A stretch of 64,000 bases of DNA from Alligator mississippiensis (lineage: Eukaryota > Chordata > Crocodylia > Alligatoridae). The position numbers were made by a program, and so were the translations under genes. This document shows, one piece after another, positions 13,140 to 24,850 of this stretch (the stretch's first letter is position 1; each line of letters starts with the position of its first letter). Under the pieces are notes generated by a model. That model saw only the letters and a list, made by a program, of their open reading frames with translations. It ran no database searches and was not told the origin of the DNA. The DNA lies in the NCBI RefSeq assembly GCF_030867095.1, contig NC_081824.1:123698162-123762161 (forward strand), in the 5' to 3' direction.

Positions 13140-13600
13140 GCCCAGTTTCTGACATCCCTGCTTTAGATAGACAAGGAAGTACAAGAAAACAATAATAGAA
13201 TACTGATTAGTATTTGGGCAAGGGCTTCAGGACACCAGTGGCCTAAGTGTTGTCAAGCTTTCTTAGTAGGGATCATGACAAAGAATCATTTTAAATAGGG
13301 TTTTGAAGGAGGATACTGAAGTAGTTTTGTGAGTTCTTCCTACAGGTGAGAGGCAGCATAGGAAAAAGCACAAAGGTGCTTGTTAGGTGATCTAACAATG
13401 AAAGTCACAATGAAACATTGTGATTGAGCAGAGGCAGGAACTGACCTTGCCTTATTGAACGAAAATAATAAATAGAGTGGGTTTAGGCCATAAACAGCCT
13501 TGAAAGTAAAAATAAGCAGTTTCTTTTGAGGGGAAGAAGGCGGGGGAGTCAGTGGAAAGATTAAAAGAAACAGATGGTCTGGTCAAAGTGATGGGCTAGG
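13140..13600. repeat. Possible ancient interspersed repeat
   Basis: The segments ggttttgaaggaggatactg, gagaggcagcataggaaaaa, ccataaacagccttgaaagt and ggtctggtcaaagtgatggg resemble a widespread old amniote repeat known from turtle and crocodilian introns. I recognise the wording but cannot name the family with confidence. Confidence 0.35.
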
Positions 13601-13631
13601 AAAATACTCTTTAGACTCAGACTGACATCAA

Positions 13632-13783
13632 TTTCTCCTGGGAGACTTGCTGCTCTCCCAGGAGAAACCATAAATGAACAGGTGTTCAGGCTTTTTCTCC
13701 TGGAGTAAAAACAGCAGCTCCAGGAGAACAATAACCTAGGAACAACCAGGGTTAAATCACTCCCAGGATAGTTTCTCCTGGGA
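13632..13783. repeat. Cluster of three perfect hairpins, TTCTCCTGG core
   Basis: Three consecutive perfect inverted repeats share a TTCTCCTGG core. The first has 14-bp arms at 13632-13645 and 13654-13667 with an 8-nt loop. The second has 11-bp arms at 13695-13705 and 13718-13728 with a 12-nt loop. The third has 8-bp arms at 13761-13768 and 13776-13783 with a 7-nt loop. They may be parts of a fold-back DNA element. No coding capacity is seen. Confidence 0.85.
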
Positions 13784-14160
13784 AAGCTAAAGTCTGTACA
13801 TGCTGTGACTTCTTTAAGAAGAGTAATAAAACACTGAGCCTGTGCACTGATTTAGAAGGGCCACCAAGCAGTGCAGCAATCCCTACCGCTGCACTCTCCG
13901 GCACACAGCAGCACTTCTCTGTCCAGGGCATCAAATGGGGCTAGTTATGCCTCTAGAACTGAAGAAGATGGAACACATTAATAAGTATATCAAAGAATAG
14001 TATAAAAAAGGTGAATGGGAGTTCTGATGTATCATTTATCATAGGACTCATCTAACTTCTTTCCCAACCTGTATCACTGTCATTTATCACTCAGCCTGCT
14101 CCTCCCCATCAACCTTCCTCTCTGATTTCTGTTCCCAGCTCTCCCTAGCTCACTCTCACT

Positions 14161-14161
14161 T

Positions 14162-14195
<34 letters not shown>

Positions 14196-14196
14196 C
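14161..14196. repeat. (CT)n microsatellite
   Basis: A polypyrimidine tract dominated by CT dinucleotides, within a longer pyrimidine-rich stretch that begins near 14095. Confidence 0.95.
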
Positions 14197-14222
14197 CAGT
14201 CCTTACAATTTTCAATACTCAG

Positions 14223-14511
14223 TGGCTGCGTCTACACAAGACACTGACTGCACAGTCATTACTGCACAGTCATTTAGTACTGTATAAACAAGTACAGTTA
14301 TTTAGTACTTGTTTATATAAGTACTAAATGACTGCACAGTAACCAAAGTTACTGCACAGTAGTGTCGCCAAATGGCTTTTAGGTAACGCTGACTGCACAG
14401 TAACTCGTTACTACTGCACAGTAGCGTCACATCACACTTTCTGCCATGTAATGCTGCTGTGCAGCAGTAATGAGCTACCGTGCCATCAGTGTCTTGTTTA
14501 AATGAGGCCAG
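14223..14511. mobile_element. MITE-like element, GGCTGCGTCTACAC ends
   Basis: The left end tggctgcgtctacacaagac and the reverse complement of the right end (tggcctcatttaaacaagac) form terminal inverted repeats that continue through actga. The interior repeats the motif actgcacagt(c/a) several times and contains an internal hairpin (aagtac...gtactt around 14290-14330). No transposase is encoded, so it is a non-autonomous DNA element. The target duplication is unclear. Confidence 0.75.
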
Positions 14512-15119
14512 TGATTCTATCTTCCATGGCCAGCTCCTTGGCTGTAACAGCTCTGCTTCAGTTCTCCCAGTCACGAAAAGAGCCATTCATCAAACGCTGC
14601 TCTCATCTTCTCATCCCTCTGTTACAGAGTTCCCCCTCTCCAATCACCACTTTGTGTTTTTCACCTGTTTTCCATACATCTGTCTGCCCAAACTAAGATC
14701 TTTCTCTCTCTGATATCTCCTTAGGGGTATCTAAGCACTGGCTTAAGCTCAGAATGTCTAAAATGGACCTTTTCTCCCTGCCCACTTGTCTCTTCATTAT
14801 CCTCCACAGTACCTCCTTCTTTAATCACTGAGGCCAACACCACCATGATATTTTTTTTTAATTTATTATTCAAATTCCTAAATTTCTAAATAATATAAAT
14901 ATGCTGGTTTAGAGGATGTGTGCTAACTGAAATATTAAAGTACCCAGTAAAAGAGCCAAGCAATTCCCATTGAATTTGGCTCATCACAGAATCAGCAAGA
15001 AAAACTAGGAAGAAAAACATATCCCTGATGAAAACATTCCTGTTGTCATTATATTTACCTTGCGTCATAGAAACCTGAAATAGAATTGACCTACTGTGGG
15101 CCATTGTACTCCCACCCTT

Positions 15120-16280
15120 GGATGTGCAGGGTTGCTCCTTATGCTACAACTTCAAATGATTCATTCACTAGAGTGACTCAGTTGATGAACCCCATCATCT
15201 CCTCTGGGAGGCATTCCACAGTTTAATGGTTCTCATTGGGTAATATTCTCTTGTTCTGCGGAATAGCTTGTGGATAGAAAAAACAAAAGTTGAGAAAAAT
15301 CAAGAAATGACACTGCACAAAACATGCCACATTCTGCCATTGAGGAGAGCATTGCCAACAACAGGAATTGGCAGGAAAAAGGCCTTGGAGCTGGTGGGCT
15401 CCCTGGAATCAGCTGGAGATCTATAGTTTTCAAGGCAACCATGCAAAATATCTTACTCTGGCCTGATACAAGATTATCTCCCTCTCTGAATGGTAATGGT
15501 GATATGGAAAGGGATTTACTTTTAGTAAGAGCAGCATCCAGTAGCAGTCACAAAAAACTGCTCCGGTGGATCACATCACTAGTCCAACTGGTTCAGTATC
15601 TAGTCTCTGACAGTGACCAGTGACATGTTTCAGGGGAAGATGCAAGAAACCCTCTGGTTAGTTTATGGATGACTAGCCATATAGGAAATTCTTCCTCAAT
15701 CTCTATCAGTACATGAGTATCTTCTGTTCTGAAATATGAGGTCTTAGAGCCCTCATAATTTTTATTCTCACTAATGTAGCATTAGGTGTTTTGGTTACCA
15801 ATGTAAGGTCTAATAATGTCAACTTCTAAGCAGACTTGGTCCTGCCCTCAGAACAAGGGAATGAATGAGGTGACCACTTGTGTCTCCTTCAGCCCTACAT
15901 TTGTATAGTTTCTATGCAAATATTGGTTTCAGCGATACCTTGTAGCAAAGAAGTTAATTAGGTATTGTAGAGAGAGAACTTTTTTATCAGTTTTAAATGT
16001 CTTACCTTCTCATGTCATTGAATGTTTCTTTGTTCTTAAAGTGAGAAAGAACATATCAGAACTCCCATTCACCTTTTCTGTACTATTCTTTGATATACTT
16101 ATTAATGTGTTCCATCTTCTTCATTTCTACTCTAAAATTAAACAGCCTTTTCTACTCTCTCCTCCTACAGAAATTTTCCACATCTCCAAGAATGTCTGAT
16201 ACCAATTTCTGGTATATCCTTTATGAGTGCCCAGAACTAAATGTAGTACTCTAGGTATAAACACAGCTAAGGAGCCCTGT
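15120..16280 (-). mobile_element. Degraded CR1/L3-like LINE remnant
   Basis: Antisense landmarks resembling CR1-clade ORF2 3' sequence are gggaggcattccacagttta near 15208, and gagtgcccagaactaaatgt followed by agtactctaggt near 16225. The latter corresponds to the E-Y-C-x-Q-F-W-x-P coding region in antisense. The copy is old, and the intervening sequence may be another insertion. Confidence 0.4.
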
Positions 16281-16989
16281 GTGACAGGGAAACAGCTATT
16301 TGCTCCTAATCCCAGTGACCACATATGTATATTACAGGATTTTATCCTGTAGAAAGAGTGGGAACGACTAAGAAGCACCTGTTCTCTGCACCATGCTCCC
16401 ACAATAAAATCTTGCATATTTCATGGTTGATAGAGTTGTAGATTGATCTCTCAGGATCCCATTTCATCCACATTGTTTTAAAGGAAATATCATCTATATT
16501 ACTGTCACTCAGAATGTCAAATAGACAGACTATGTATAGAATGTAAGATCACCCACAAGCTTTGGATTAATTGATTTACTTCTCTGAGCTGTAAAACTAA
16601 TAGAGAGAAAGAGATACAGATCTTCCACTTTCTCCAGCAAACTTGTTTGCTATTCCATGTGCCAGAAAAATGACAGTCAGGAAGTCTCATACTTTGGCAG
16701 GAGATAGATAAAGGGTCCATTACAGTAGGGAATTAAAAGGTAGCTACAAACTTATTTTTTTGAAGCCCCCCTTGCCTCCAGTAGAGCTGGTCAAAAAAAA
16801 AAGAGAGAGAAAAGTCTTTTTATCTTGTTCATGTTGTTCAATCTGCCATACAGGTAGTTGAACTTTAAAAAAAACAAAACTTTTTAATAAAAAGTATCAT
16901 ACATTTTGGAAAAAAAAATCTTGAGAAATGTATCTTTTTTTCAAGTGTCTATGTCCAATTATAATGACAGGATTATACTCAGAATCTAT

Positions 16990-17852
16990 TCTTCTTTGAC
17001 AGTCCCTTGCAGTTGAGGATGATTGTCTTCCATGATTATGTTATCTATGGGTCTGAAGATGGCTGATGAGGCCAATCTGAGATCGATAGACTCTGCTGCA
17101 ACTCGAGCACACGTTTCTGTGTAGCATGGATGGCTCTGGATTCATGATTCAGTCTATGATACGCTGTTTCTGCTGCTCCTGCATTTCTTTCTCCTTTTGT
17201 TATCATAAGGTTTCAAAGTACCGAGATCCTTGCAGCAAACTCTTCCTCCATTTGGAGCAGTCCTGGATGATAGACTCTCATGAGCTGATGTCAGTGTTGC
17301 ATTTTTTTCAAGTTGGCCTTGAGGACACCCCTGAAGTGCTTTCTCTGCCATCCTCTTGAGCATATGCCTTGGCTGAGCTAGGAGAATAAGACTTGCTTCA
17401 GGAGTCTGGAGTCTGACATCCGGATGACACGGCCGAGCCAGCGAAGTTGATGTCGGCTGATCATCACCTCAATGCTCATGGTGTTTGCTTGTGAAAGGAC
17501 ACTAATGTTGGTGCATCTGTCTTTCCACTGGATTCAAAGGACTTTCACAGGCAGTGTTGATGGTACTTCTCCAACTACTTAATAAGTCTCCTGTACGTTT
17601 TGCACATTTCAGATCTGTATAGTAAGGTAGGGATCACAACTGCTTGATAAACCATGAGCTTGGTTTCGCATCTGATATTGTGATCTTTGAACACCCATTT
17701 CCTCAGGTGTCTGAAGGCTGCACTTGCACATTTGAAGCTATGTTGGATGTCATCGTTGATGTCAGCCTTCTGCGAGAGATGGTTTCTAAAGCATGGGAAA
17801 AACTCAACGTTCTCCAGTGTCTCACCATGAATCTGAATTACATAAGAATTGC
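16990..17852 (-). pseudogene. LINE, 3' half (zinc-finger type RT element)
   Basis: Read on the minus strand this gives, with stops and frameshifts, GETLENVEFFPCFRNHLSQK, ADIND-IQHSFKCASAAFRHL, KWVFKDHNIR, KLMVYQAVVIPTLLY and TYRRLIK. Further on come a CSRVY-type zinc-finger-like motif and SQIGLISHLQTH. This is the thumb, C-terminal part and final finger of a non-LTR retrotransposon ORF2 of an RTE/Rex-like type (clade not certain). It is the 3' half of the same element whose RT core lies inverted at 17853-18620. Together they form one 5'-inverted insertion. Confidence 0.75.
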
Positions 17853-18620
17853 CTTGCTGTCCACCACAGAAAAGATCATTGAGAGACCCCTTCTGAACTG
17901 TTATCTCCTTCCACTTGGTGAAGAGCTCCTCCTAGAATCTTAATGTGGGTTTAGGGCATAAAGAGGCACAATTGACATGATCTTAACTGATCACCAGCTG
18001 CAGGAGAAATGCCAGGAACAACATAAACCTTTCTACATGACCTTTTTTGACCCCACAAAAGCCTTCAACTCTGTCAGCCAAGAAGCGCTGTGGAGGATAC
18101 TTTTGAAGTATGGATGCCCACTGAAATTCACCACCATTCTTTGCCTGCTCCATGACAGCAGGCAAGCAGTGCTTGTCAGATCCCTTTGAGGTTAAGACAG
18201 GAGTTAAGTAAGGCTGCATCATCACTCCAACAGTCGTCTTGATATTCCTTACCATGATGCTACATCTGAGCACCAACAGGTTTCCAGTCAGCATGGAGCT
18301 AAACTACCGAATGGATAGTAAACTGTTTAATCTCAGCCAACTCCAAGCCAAAACCAAGACCACCCCAACCTCAATCATCAAGCTCCATATAATGATGATG
18401 CTGTAGTGTGTGCTCACTCAGAAGCAGACATTCAGGCAATCATCAACATCTATACTGAGGTATACAAGAAAACGGGACTGACGCTTAACGTTCAGAAGAC
18501 TAAAGTCCTCCATCAATAAGCTATTAATGTCCCCAGCTCTGCAGCAAAGCATATTCACCATAGTATGTCCACCATACAGAAGACAGAAAACACCTTTTTG
18601 CTCTTGCTTCAGAGAGTAGG
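17853..18620 (+). pseudogene. LINE RT core, inverted 5' segment
   Basis: Plus-strand reading gives LLSTTEKIIERPLLNCYLLP, LGEELLLES, CGFRA and RGTIDMILTDHQLQEKCQEQ. It then gives TFFDPTKAFNSVSQEALWRI, which is RT motif A with its Asp retained, then KYGCPLKF, a VKxGC motif B remnant, and NYRMDSKLFNLSQLQAKTKT. The motif C ADD is degraded, reading through an ATGATGATG segment near 18391. It ends near a TIQKTENTF segment, the same point of the protein where the minus-strand half at 17852 begins. Stops and frameshifts make it a relic. It belongs to the same insertion as 16990-17852. Confidence 0.8.
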
Positions 18621-18635
18621 ACACAGACCAATAGT

Positions 18636-19215
18636 TTGAAGTTTCAGCAAAGTAGGTTTAACTTGGATATCAGGAAAAAGTTCTTCATTGTTAGAACAGT
18701 GAGGCAGTGGTGTAGACTGCCTAGGGAAGTTGTGCAATCTCTATTACTCAAAGAATTCAAGAGGAGGTTGGTCAGAGATGATCTAGGAATAGCTATGCCT
18801 GTACTCCCCTATGGGTATTTCCCGTGCTTCTCAGCTTTACTGGTTGCAGCATGGGCCAAGAAGGATTTTTCCCCTCCTGCTGCTACATTTGTCAGGCGGC
18901 TATAAAGCCTCCCTCAGAGGCACTGGATGTTGGCTGCAGCCAAATATGGGGATTTTGTCTGTGATGTGCCAATGATTTTGCTGAGACCTAAAAAAGCCAG
19001 AGGCTCCTGATGAGACAGTCTTGCCCCTCTGCTCGTGGTCACACCAATTGCCATGTTTGGGGTCAGGAAAGAATTTTATGCCATGATCAGATTCGTAAGG
19101 GCTGTTTTGCCTTCTTCTGTAAAAGCACAAGGGGGGCATGGCCCTCTTCCTGGGATCTCTTGGGCATATTTTTAACAACCTTTGAAGCATCAGGACATAG
19201 GCCACCAGAGTTCAC
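18636..19215 (+). mobile_element. CR1-clade LINE 3' end
   Basis: The first part encodes SRFNLDIRKKFFIVRTVRQW, CRLPREVVQS and FKRRLVRDDLG. This is the characteristic C-terminus of CR1/L3-type ORF2, compatible with LDIRKNFFTVR...LPREVV. It is followed by a 3' UTR-like stretch including ggggtcaggaaagaatttta near 19060, a wording I associate with CR1/L3 3' UTRs. The usual octamer tail was not found. It starts 15 bp beyond the inverted LINE, so it either pre-dates it or marks a separate insertion. Confidence 0.7.
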
Positions 19216-19293
19216 CAGCTTTATCTGTGGCAGATTAGAATGTTATATCTTGTATTGTTAGGGTTGACTAGGTAATTTTGCTAAGAGGTTAGA

Positions 19294-19980
19294 TCAGTGC
19301 TTCCCAAACTTTTCCACAGCATAACCCATTTATAACCCCATTTCCTCAGCATAGCCCCTCACTCCCAAACTGCATTCCCCCACTCCTCCCAGGTACCCCT
19401 CACTCACACCCCCTGGTCCTGCTGGTGCCCCTCACTACTGACTCACAGCTCCCTGGTCCCTGCCAGTGACCCTCACTTCCCAACCTGAAGCCCTGCACTC
19501 CCCCAGGTGCCCCAAGGCAAGGGCTCACAGCCCTCTATCCCCCCCAGCAGTGCCCAAGCCCCAGTTGCTGCCCCACAAAAGGCAGCAGCTGCTGTGGCCA
19601 GAGAGGAACATGGAGCCTGATTCCACACATCCCTTCCCCTGCAGGCAGCGTGGCTGGAGTGGAGCCTGTGCAAGGGAGGCGGGGGAAGGACATGGGCTTC
19701 CTGCTGTGAGCTTGGAGCTGCCCTCCTTGCTGCCCTCCCCTGGGGGTTTTGCAGCCCAGAGGGCAGGACTCAGTGTGGGAGGGAGTGCCAAACTACCATG
19801 GCCACCAAGCTAAGGTGCTCCCTGCCTGCTCTGCAGCAGGGGGCACAACTCCATGCTGCCACCACTGCCATGCCTCACTGGGTGCAGGAGCTACTCTCCA
19901 CCGCTGCTTGGCTACCATGTGCATGTGCACATACACGTAGTGCCCCCTGCCTCTGATCACCCTCCCCTGCTTTTCCCAGC
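19294..19980. mobile_element. GC-rich block beginning with hAT-like end
   Basis: Begins cagtgcttcccaaacttttc, similar to hAT ends of the cagtggttctcaaacttt type, and continues into a GC-rich, C-rich sequence of alternating ccctcact and ccctggt phrases. No matching right terminus or 8-bp target duplication was found. Overlapping open frames on both strands arise from base composition. Confidence 0.35.
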
Positions 19981-22329
19981 CCTATAGCTGCACAGGTTCA
20001 GTTTACTTGAGTATATTTTTATTTAAACTAGTAAATTTTTTGTAGAACCTGTACAATAAGCAGGGTCTTAAATTGGCTGTAGCGCTGCACTCCAAAATGT
20101 ATCTTAATGCATGCTCCCCTGTGCTTATCTAATAATGAGGTTGGACAAGAATAATGACTACTAGAATTGCAATGTCAAAGACATTCATTAACGTTAATAA
20201 TCAGTAGTCTTGTATGGAAGCTTTATGCCTATACTTGATCAGCCCGTTATTCTGCAGGATTGAGTTAGCTTGTATTCAAGTAGGAATGAACTCACTAACA
20301 AAGGGCATCAGGTAATGTTTCCATGGCAGCAGTCCTACTTTTGCTGTTCACATTTGTGGTATAGACAATGCAGAAATGCTCACTGTGTCACTGCTGAGTG
20401 GAAAGAAGTATAACATTAGTACTTCCAGGTGTAGTAAGCTCAGCTGTGTGGCTGATTTTAAATGAGGTCAGGCTGCCTAGCCAGGTGTGCTTTTGAACTT
20501 TACCTCCTAAGTGGCACTTGCTTAATTTTCTTCTTATCAGATTAGTTCCTATTACTGAATCTGTGTTGTTGCTCCAGGGACAGACTAAATTGAAAACATA
20601 ATTTGCAATCCATCACATGATAGGTATTACTAAACAAATAAAGGGATTTCTGCTTTGGCCAGCAAAGAATAGAACCTATAAAATGTAGGCGAGGATATGC
20701 ATTAGCAAGGCAGAGATGACATACAGGAATTCTTTAGTGACTCATTGGATGGATTTAGACTTTATTTCTACTGTTCAAAATAAATGTATTCTAGTAAATG
20801 TTACCAGCACTTGGTTCATGAGCCAGTCATTTGCGTATACAGGTGCAGATAGAAGACACCTTTGAGTAAGTCTCTTATAAAGGTGCCAGAAATTACTGGA
20901 CAGTTTCACCAAACCAGGGAAGAGAAATGAAGTTACAAACATGAATCTTTTTAGACTGTTTTCGTGGGACTTGTTTTATTGCACACAAAAGTATCACAAA
21001 ACAAAAGAAAATTGACTGAAAAACAAAAAGCAATGATTGTTATAGGCGTTCCCTGCCTTTGCAAGACAGGAGGGGGGCATACATTCTACTCCTTTTTCAC
21101 TCGGCTTCCCTACTTCAAGGAAACTAAGTGATCAGCTGTAACATCTTAACCCTTTACCTTGGTATGGGTACATTCTAGCATTTTTCCCCTGCAGAAGACA
21201 TGTAATAAATAGGTCTAGAGAAACTTTTTCATATGTGGACTCCTTCATAGAGGCAGTTATATGATCCACAGCCAGTTACAGATTCCTCACTGTTTAACTT
21301 ACTGCCAGATGCTAATTAGTGTGAAAATTCACTGATAAATCAGGATTTGACTGTATAATCCAAGTTTTTACAATGATCTGCAGGAGAACACAATAACTAC
21401 ATACAGTTGCAGCTTTGACTAATAGATTTTTAAGGCCTGACGATCATCAACATTTAGATCATCCAGCATGGCCTCCTGCATGGCACAGGCCATAGAATTG
21501 TACATAACCGAGTTAGATGTGAGAATTTTCCCAACTTTTGCAAGAGATTTCTTGGAACTAGAGCCTATATGAGCCCTCCCCAGAAGAGTCAGCACAGCAC
21601 TGCTGTTCTACCAAGATAATATACTATGTCATCAACCCCCTCCACAGGGACTTTCAGTAGAGTTCGCTAGAGTTCAATATTCTGTTTCATGACTGGATGA
21701 GTATCATGACACTATCATTTTGACAAACCAATTCAGAGGCTTATGAAGCCAGAAAACTGTTCCAAAATACTGGTACAGGCCTTGTGGGGAGATTGATGAG
21801 GTCTGCAGCTGAAAAAAAAATATTACAGTTACAAATGATAAGGAGCACTCTTGGTAACTTCATCAGCCTGAATGTCCAGTAGCAGCTGTAGAATCAATCT
21901 ATCTTTAAGGGGGAAGCCTATATAACAGGGGGAAGATCTGAGACAAATGGCTAAGAGCAATTACCATGGTTAAAGGACTGATTGTATTTCTCACTCCTTT
22001 CTGGTGCACCTTACCAGGTGTTAGGCCTCAACCCTTATTTGTACCTAGGGGATTGGAGGAGGATTTCACATTTCCCCACATTTATGGGAATGGCTACATT
22101 TCTCGCATTCAGGAGCCTGTGACCAGCGATTTAATGACCAAATGCTTCTTAAAACAAGTGTGTGTATTAGCAGATGCAACAAAGAATTAGATAAAGTGTT
22201 TAAAAACAACAGACAGCCTACCTGCGTATTCAGTTTCCTCTAAATTTATGCTTCTCTACACCCCAGTTTAGATAGGCCACCCTCTAAAGCTACAGGGCCA
22301 GAAGGGAACCAACTTACTTTCTTCTAGGG

Positions 22330-22592
22330 CAGAGGTTGGCAACATTTTTGGGTAGTGGACCAGAATGACCCAGCTCAGGTACAAGGTGGGCTGGCACTAG
22401 GCCCCAACTGTTGCTCTGTTGCTACTGCTGCTAACACGTCCCCCCACTACCCAGCTACACTATGGACAAAGCCCCTTTCCCCATCCCCCCAGCCACCAAA
22501 GCTGCTCAGCACTGAAGACCCCCAGCTCTGCACGAGATGGAGCGGCGCTGTGGGCCAGATCTGCAGGCTGTAGGTTGCCAATCGATGTCATG
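22330..22592. mobile_element. Non-autonomous hAT element with 8-bp TSD
   Basis: Flanked by a perfect 8-bp direct repeat, ttctaggg at 22322-22329 and again at 22593-22600. The left end is cagaggttggcaacattttt. The right end ggctgtaggttgccaatc is its imperfect inverse, giving terminal ends of the CAGxGGTTGGCAAC type. The interior (about 260 bp) is GC-rich and non-coding. Eight-bp target duplications are the hallmark of hAT transposases. Confidence 0.85.
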
Positions 22593-22989
22593 TTCTAGGG
22601 AGTCAAGTTGCTCTTGGGACCTGACCTGGTTTCTGTTGGCTTCCACCAAATGACTGTCCTAATTTTGTTCCCACTTTTAGAGAACATTTTCCTCAAAGCC
22701 AAACCCTGCTTCTGTGTGCTCCCATCCAACTGACATACTGCTCAGTGATTTCTGCTAGAGGGTGTGGTGTCTTGCCTTTGACTGTCTTTTTTCCCCAGTG
22801 GCCCATCTGAGAGACTGCCCTTGTGATGGTGCTCTGATGTTTGCCAGATGGTTCCATTTATCCCTGGCTGGCAGTCACTGATTCTGTCACTTGGTGAGGG
22901 GAAAGAGTATGCTGACCTTTTCAACTGTTTTCTGACATTACACTTACCATCTCAGAAAGCCAATGTAGACTCCTTATTTAGGGAATACA

Positions 22990-23368
22990 GGGTGTGTCTA
23001 CACATGCATTAACTGCTCATGAACTTACTGTGCAGCAAGTTACTGTGCAGTAAGCAGTTTTTAGATCAGTGTCTACATGTGTAGATGTTAAAGCACAGTA
23101 ACACTGTGTGTGCTCCAACTTGGGAGTAAAGTTACTCCTAAGTCAGTCCACATACACAGTATTACTGCGCAGTAAGACATCTACATGTGCCTTACTGCAC
23201 AGTAACTAAGCAGGTATAAATTTGCTCCCTGCATGATTCAGGGAGCATGATGCAGGGAGTAAATTTACACCCAAGTTGGCATGTCACCATAATTATTGTG
23301 CAGTTTAGGCGCACACATGTAGACGTGCACCCGTACTGTGAAGCTACTGTGCACATGTAAACACGCCC
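22990..23368. mobile_element. MITE-like element, GGGTGTGTCTACACATG ends
   Basis: The left end gggtgtgtctacacatgcat and the right end gcacatgtaaacacgccc form terminal inverted repeats. The interior repeats ttactgtgcagtaa-type palindromic motifs and includes a hairpin built on tgctccctgcatgattcagg and gagcatgatgcagggag. No transposase is encoded. It shares end sequence with the elements at 36684 and 48195. Confidence 0.8.
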
Positions 23369-24686
23369 GCAGATCAACATCCACCAGCACACATCACCAA
23401 GAAATTTTGCACAGAGGAAAATGTACTCAAAATGCTTTTTGGAGACTGTTGAGCTTGGCATGATCAAGACACCAGCAACTTGAGCTGCCAGTGAGTGCTG
23501 GAAATTTGAGAGTGCCTCCAACATTTCCTCCTCTGTTTGGGTTCCATTTATATGCACCATATTGTGGGGCTGCACAAAGTTTGATTTACTTTGATAGACA
23601 TAATCATTACCCTTCAAGCAGGATAAATGTAAGATATAATCAAGCTCCTTCTTGGAACAGGGGAGCTGAAGCAGTAGGAATCACCACCTACAACACATGC
23701 ACCTATGGAAGCTGAACTATGGGCACTGGAAGATATGCAACTCCCTGCTGTAACTCATGGCAGTTTGCAGGATCCCCCAAGATGGGGGGAGCCATCTTGA
23801 GGGGATCCAATTCACTCACCCTACCCTCCAGCACAGGCTGGGCAAGCCCCAGATGTAAGTCCCAGCGCCACTTCAGTCCAGCCCTGCTCCCGGCATGCAC
23901 TGAGACTTATTGAAAGCACTTCGCTTTGGAGTGCCTTCATTTGATCCATCATGTAATGGCGGTTCAGATTGTCATGCAATCAGGCATTTTTAAAGCATTT
24001 TGCAGTTGTGCACATCTGGCAGTGCATGGCTATAGAACGCCCGATCGTACAACAAATCATCACTATCGGTGCCCTATGTGGCCAAAGAAGAGTAATATTG
24101 GAGAGTGATATACTAAATGCAGGGCTAGTAGAAAACACTGATTAGTGGAACATTGTATGAGAGAGAAGCAGTGGAAACATACCAAATGAAACAGAGCAGA
24201 AGTGAAGAAGCCCCAGATGCAGAGAGTCCCAGTAACAAGGCCATGAGAAGAAAACCAAGACACTTTGAATGAAATATTGGACGAAAGAGGTTTAAAATTG
24301 GGAGCAAAGATACTATCCCTAGCTGTCTGCTATGTTCAGTGATTTAGGACTTTGTACATTCTTTATATAACCCAACAGGACCGCATCAAAGAAATACCTG
24401 ACTCTGTTGTCAGTTTCTCCTTCTCGCTGAAACAACCCATAAAATCTGAAAATTGGCTCAGGTCAAAAGGGGGAACAGCATTCCAGTAAATCTAGTTTTG
24501 TTTCTTCCTCTTGTCACCCCTGTTTTAGAAGGTGATCCTGAGGATCAAAATGTGATTGCAACCTCCAGTTCTTTAGACTACATGTCTGATTGATAAGCTG
24601 GAGTCAATAAATGCTCTAACTCAAACTACTTTCAAAAACAGCATAAAGACAATATCTGCTTTTGTCTCCTTTTGATTTCATTTTAG

Positions 24687-24850
24687 GGTGTGCTGGATTC
24701 ATCATGTAACAGGAGTCTGGGTGTACCCTCTCTTGGAATACATAAGCCCAGGTGCCAAAATCATCTTCTTTGCAACTGTCACCATAATCATTAATGTGTT
24801 CTACTTGCTGGGAGAGGTTCTGAATAATTACATCTGGGATACACAAAAAT
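24687..24850 (+). CDS. AIG1: AIG1 penultimate coding exon
   Basis: The exon is 164 nt and starts with the G that completes the Trp codon split from 8463. Its 54 full codons read [40 protein letters not shown] and [14 protein letters not shown]. It ends with a single T that splits a Cys codon. It is flanked by cattttag and gtaagt. It matches human AIG1 residues 173-226 with few substitutions, and the C-terminal run [15 protein letters not shown] is identical. The central hydrophobic stretch [17 protein letters not shown] is the last membrane helix. The frame stays open for 16 more codons into the intron (to TAG at 24898-24900), so a retained-intron product is possible in principle. The paralogue ADTRP is excluded by HHVTG and NNYIWDTQ. 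Confidence 0.97.

Larger units (their letters stand above)
8464..24686 (+). other. AIG1: AIG1 intron, 16.2 kb, phase 2
   Basis: Runs from donor gtaagg at 8464 to acceptor tttgatttcattttag ending at 24686. The split codon TG|G (Trp) shows the phase. It carries many repeats, listed separately. Between them I see nothing functional in 8480-9150, 10720-12450, 16280-16980, 19220-22320 (apart from a GC-rich patch at 19280-19980 with an hAT-like start) and 23370-24680. Confidence 0.9.

Noticed and set aside
13632..13783. CRISPR array
   Set aside because: The repeated motif forms hairpins of unequal arm length with no regular spacers, and the DNA is vertebrate.
17644..17943. 99-codon plus-strand open frame
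   Set aside because: Its first part is the antisense of the LINE C-terminal half and its last 28 codons are inverted RT sequence. It spans the inversion breakpoint and is not a gene.
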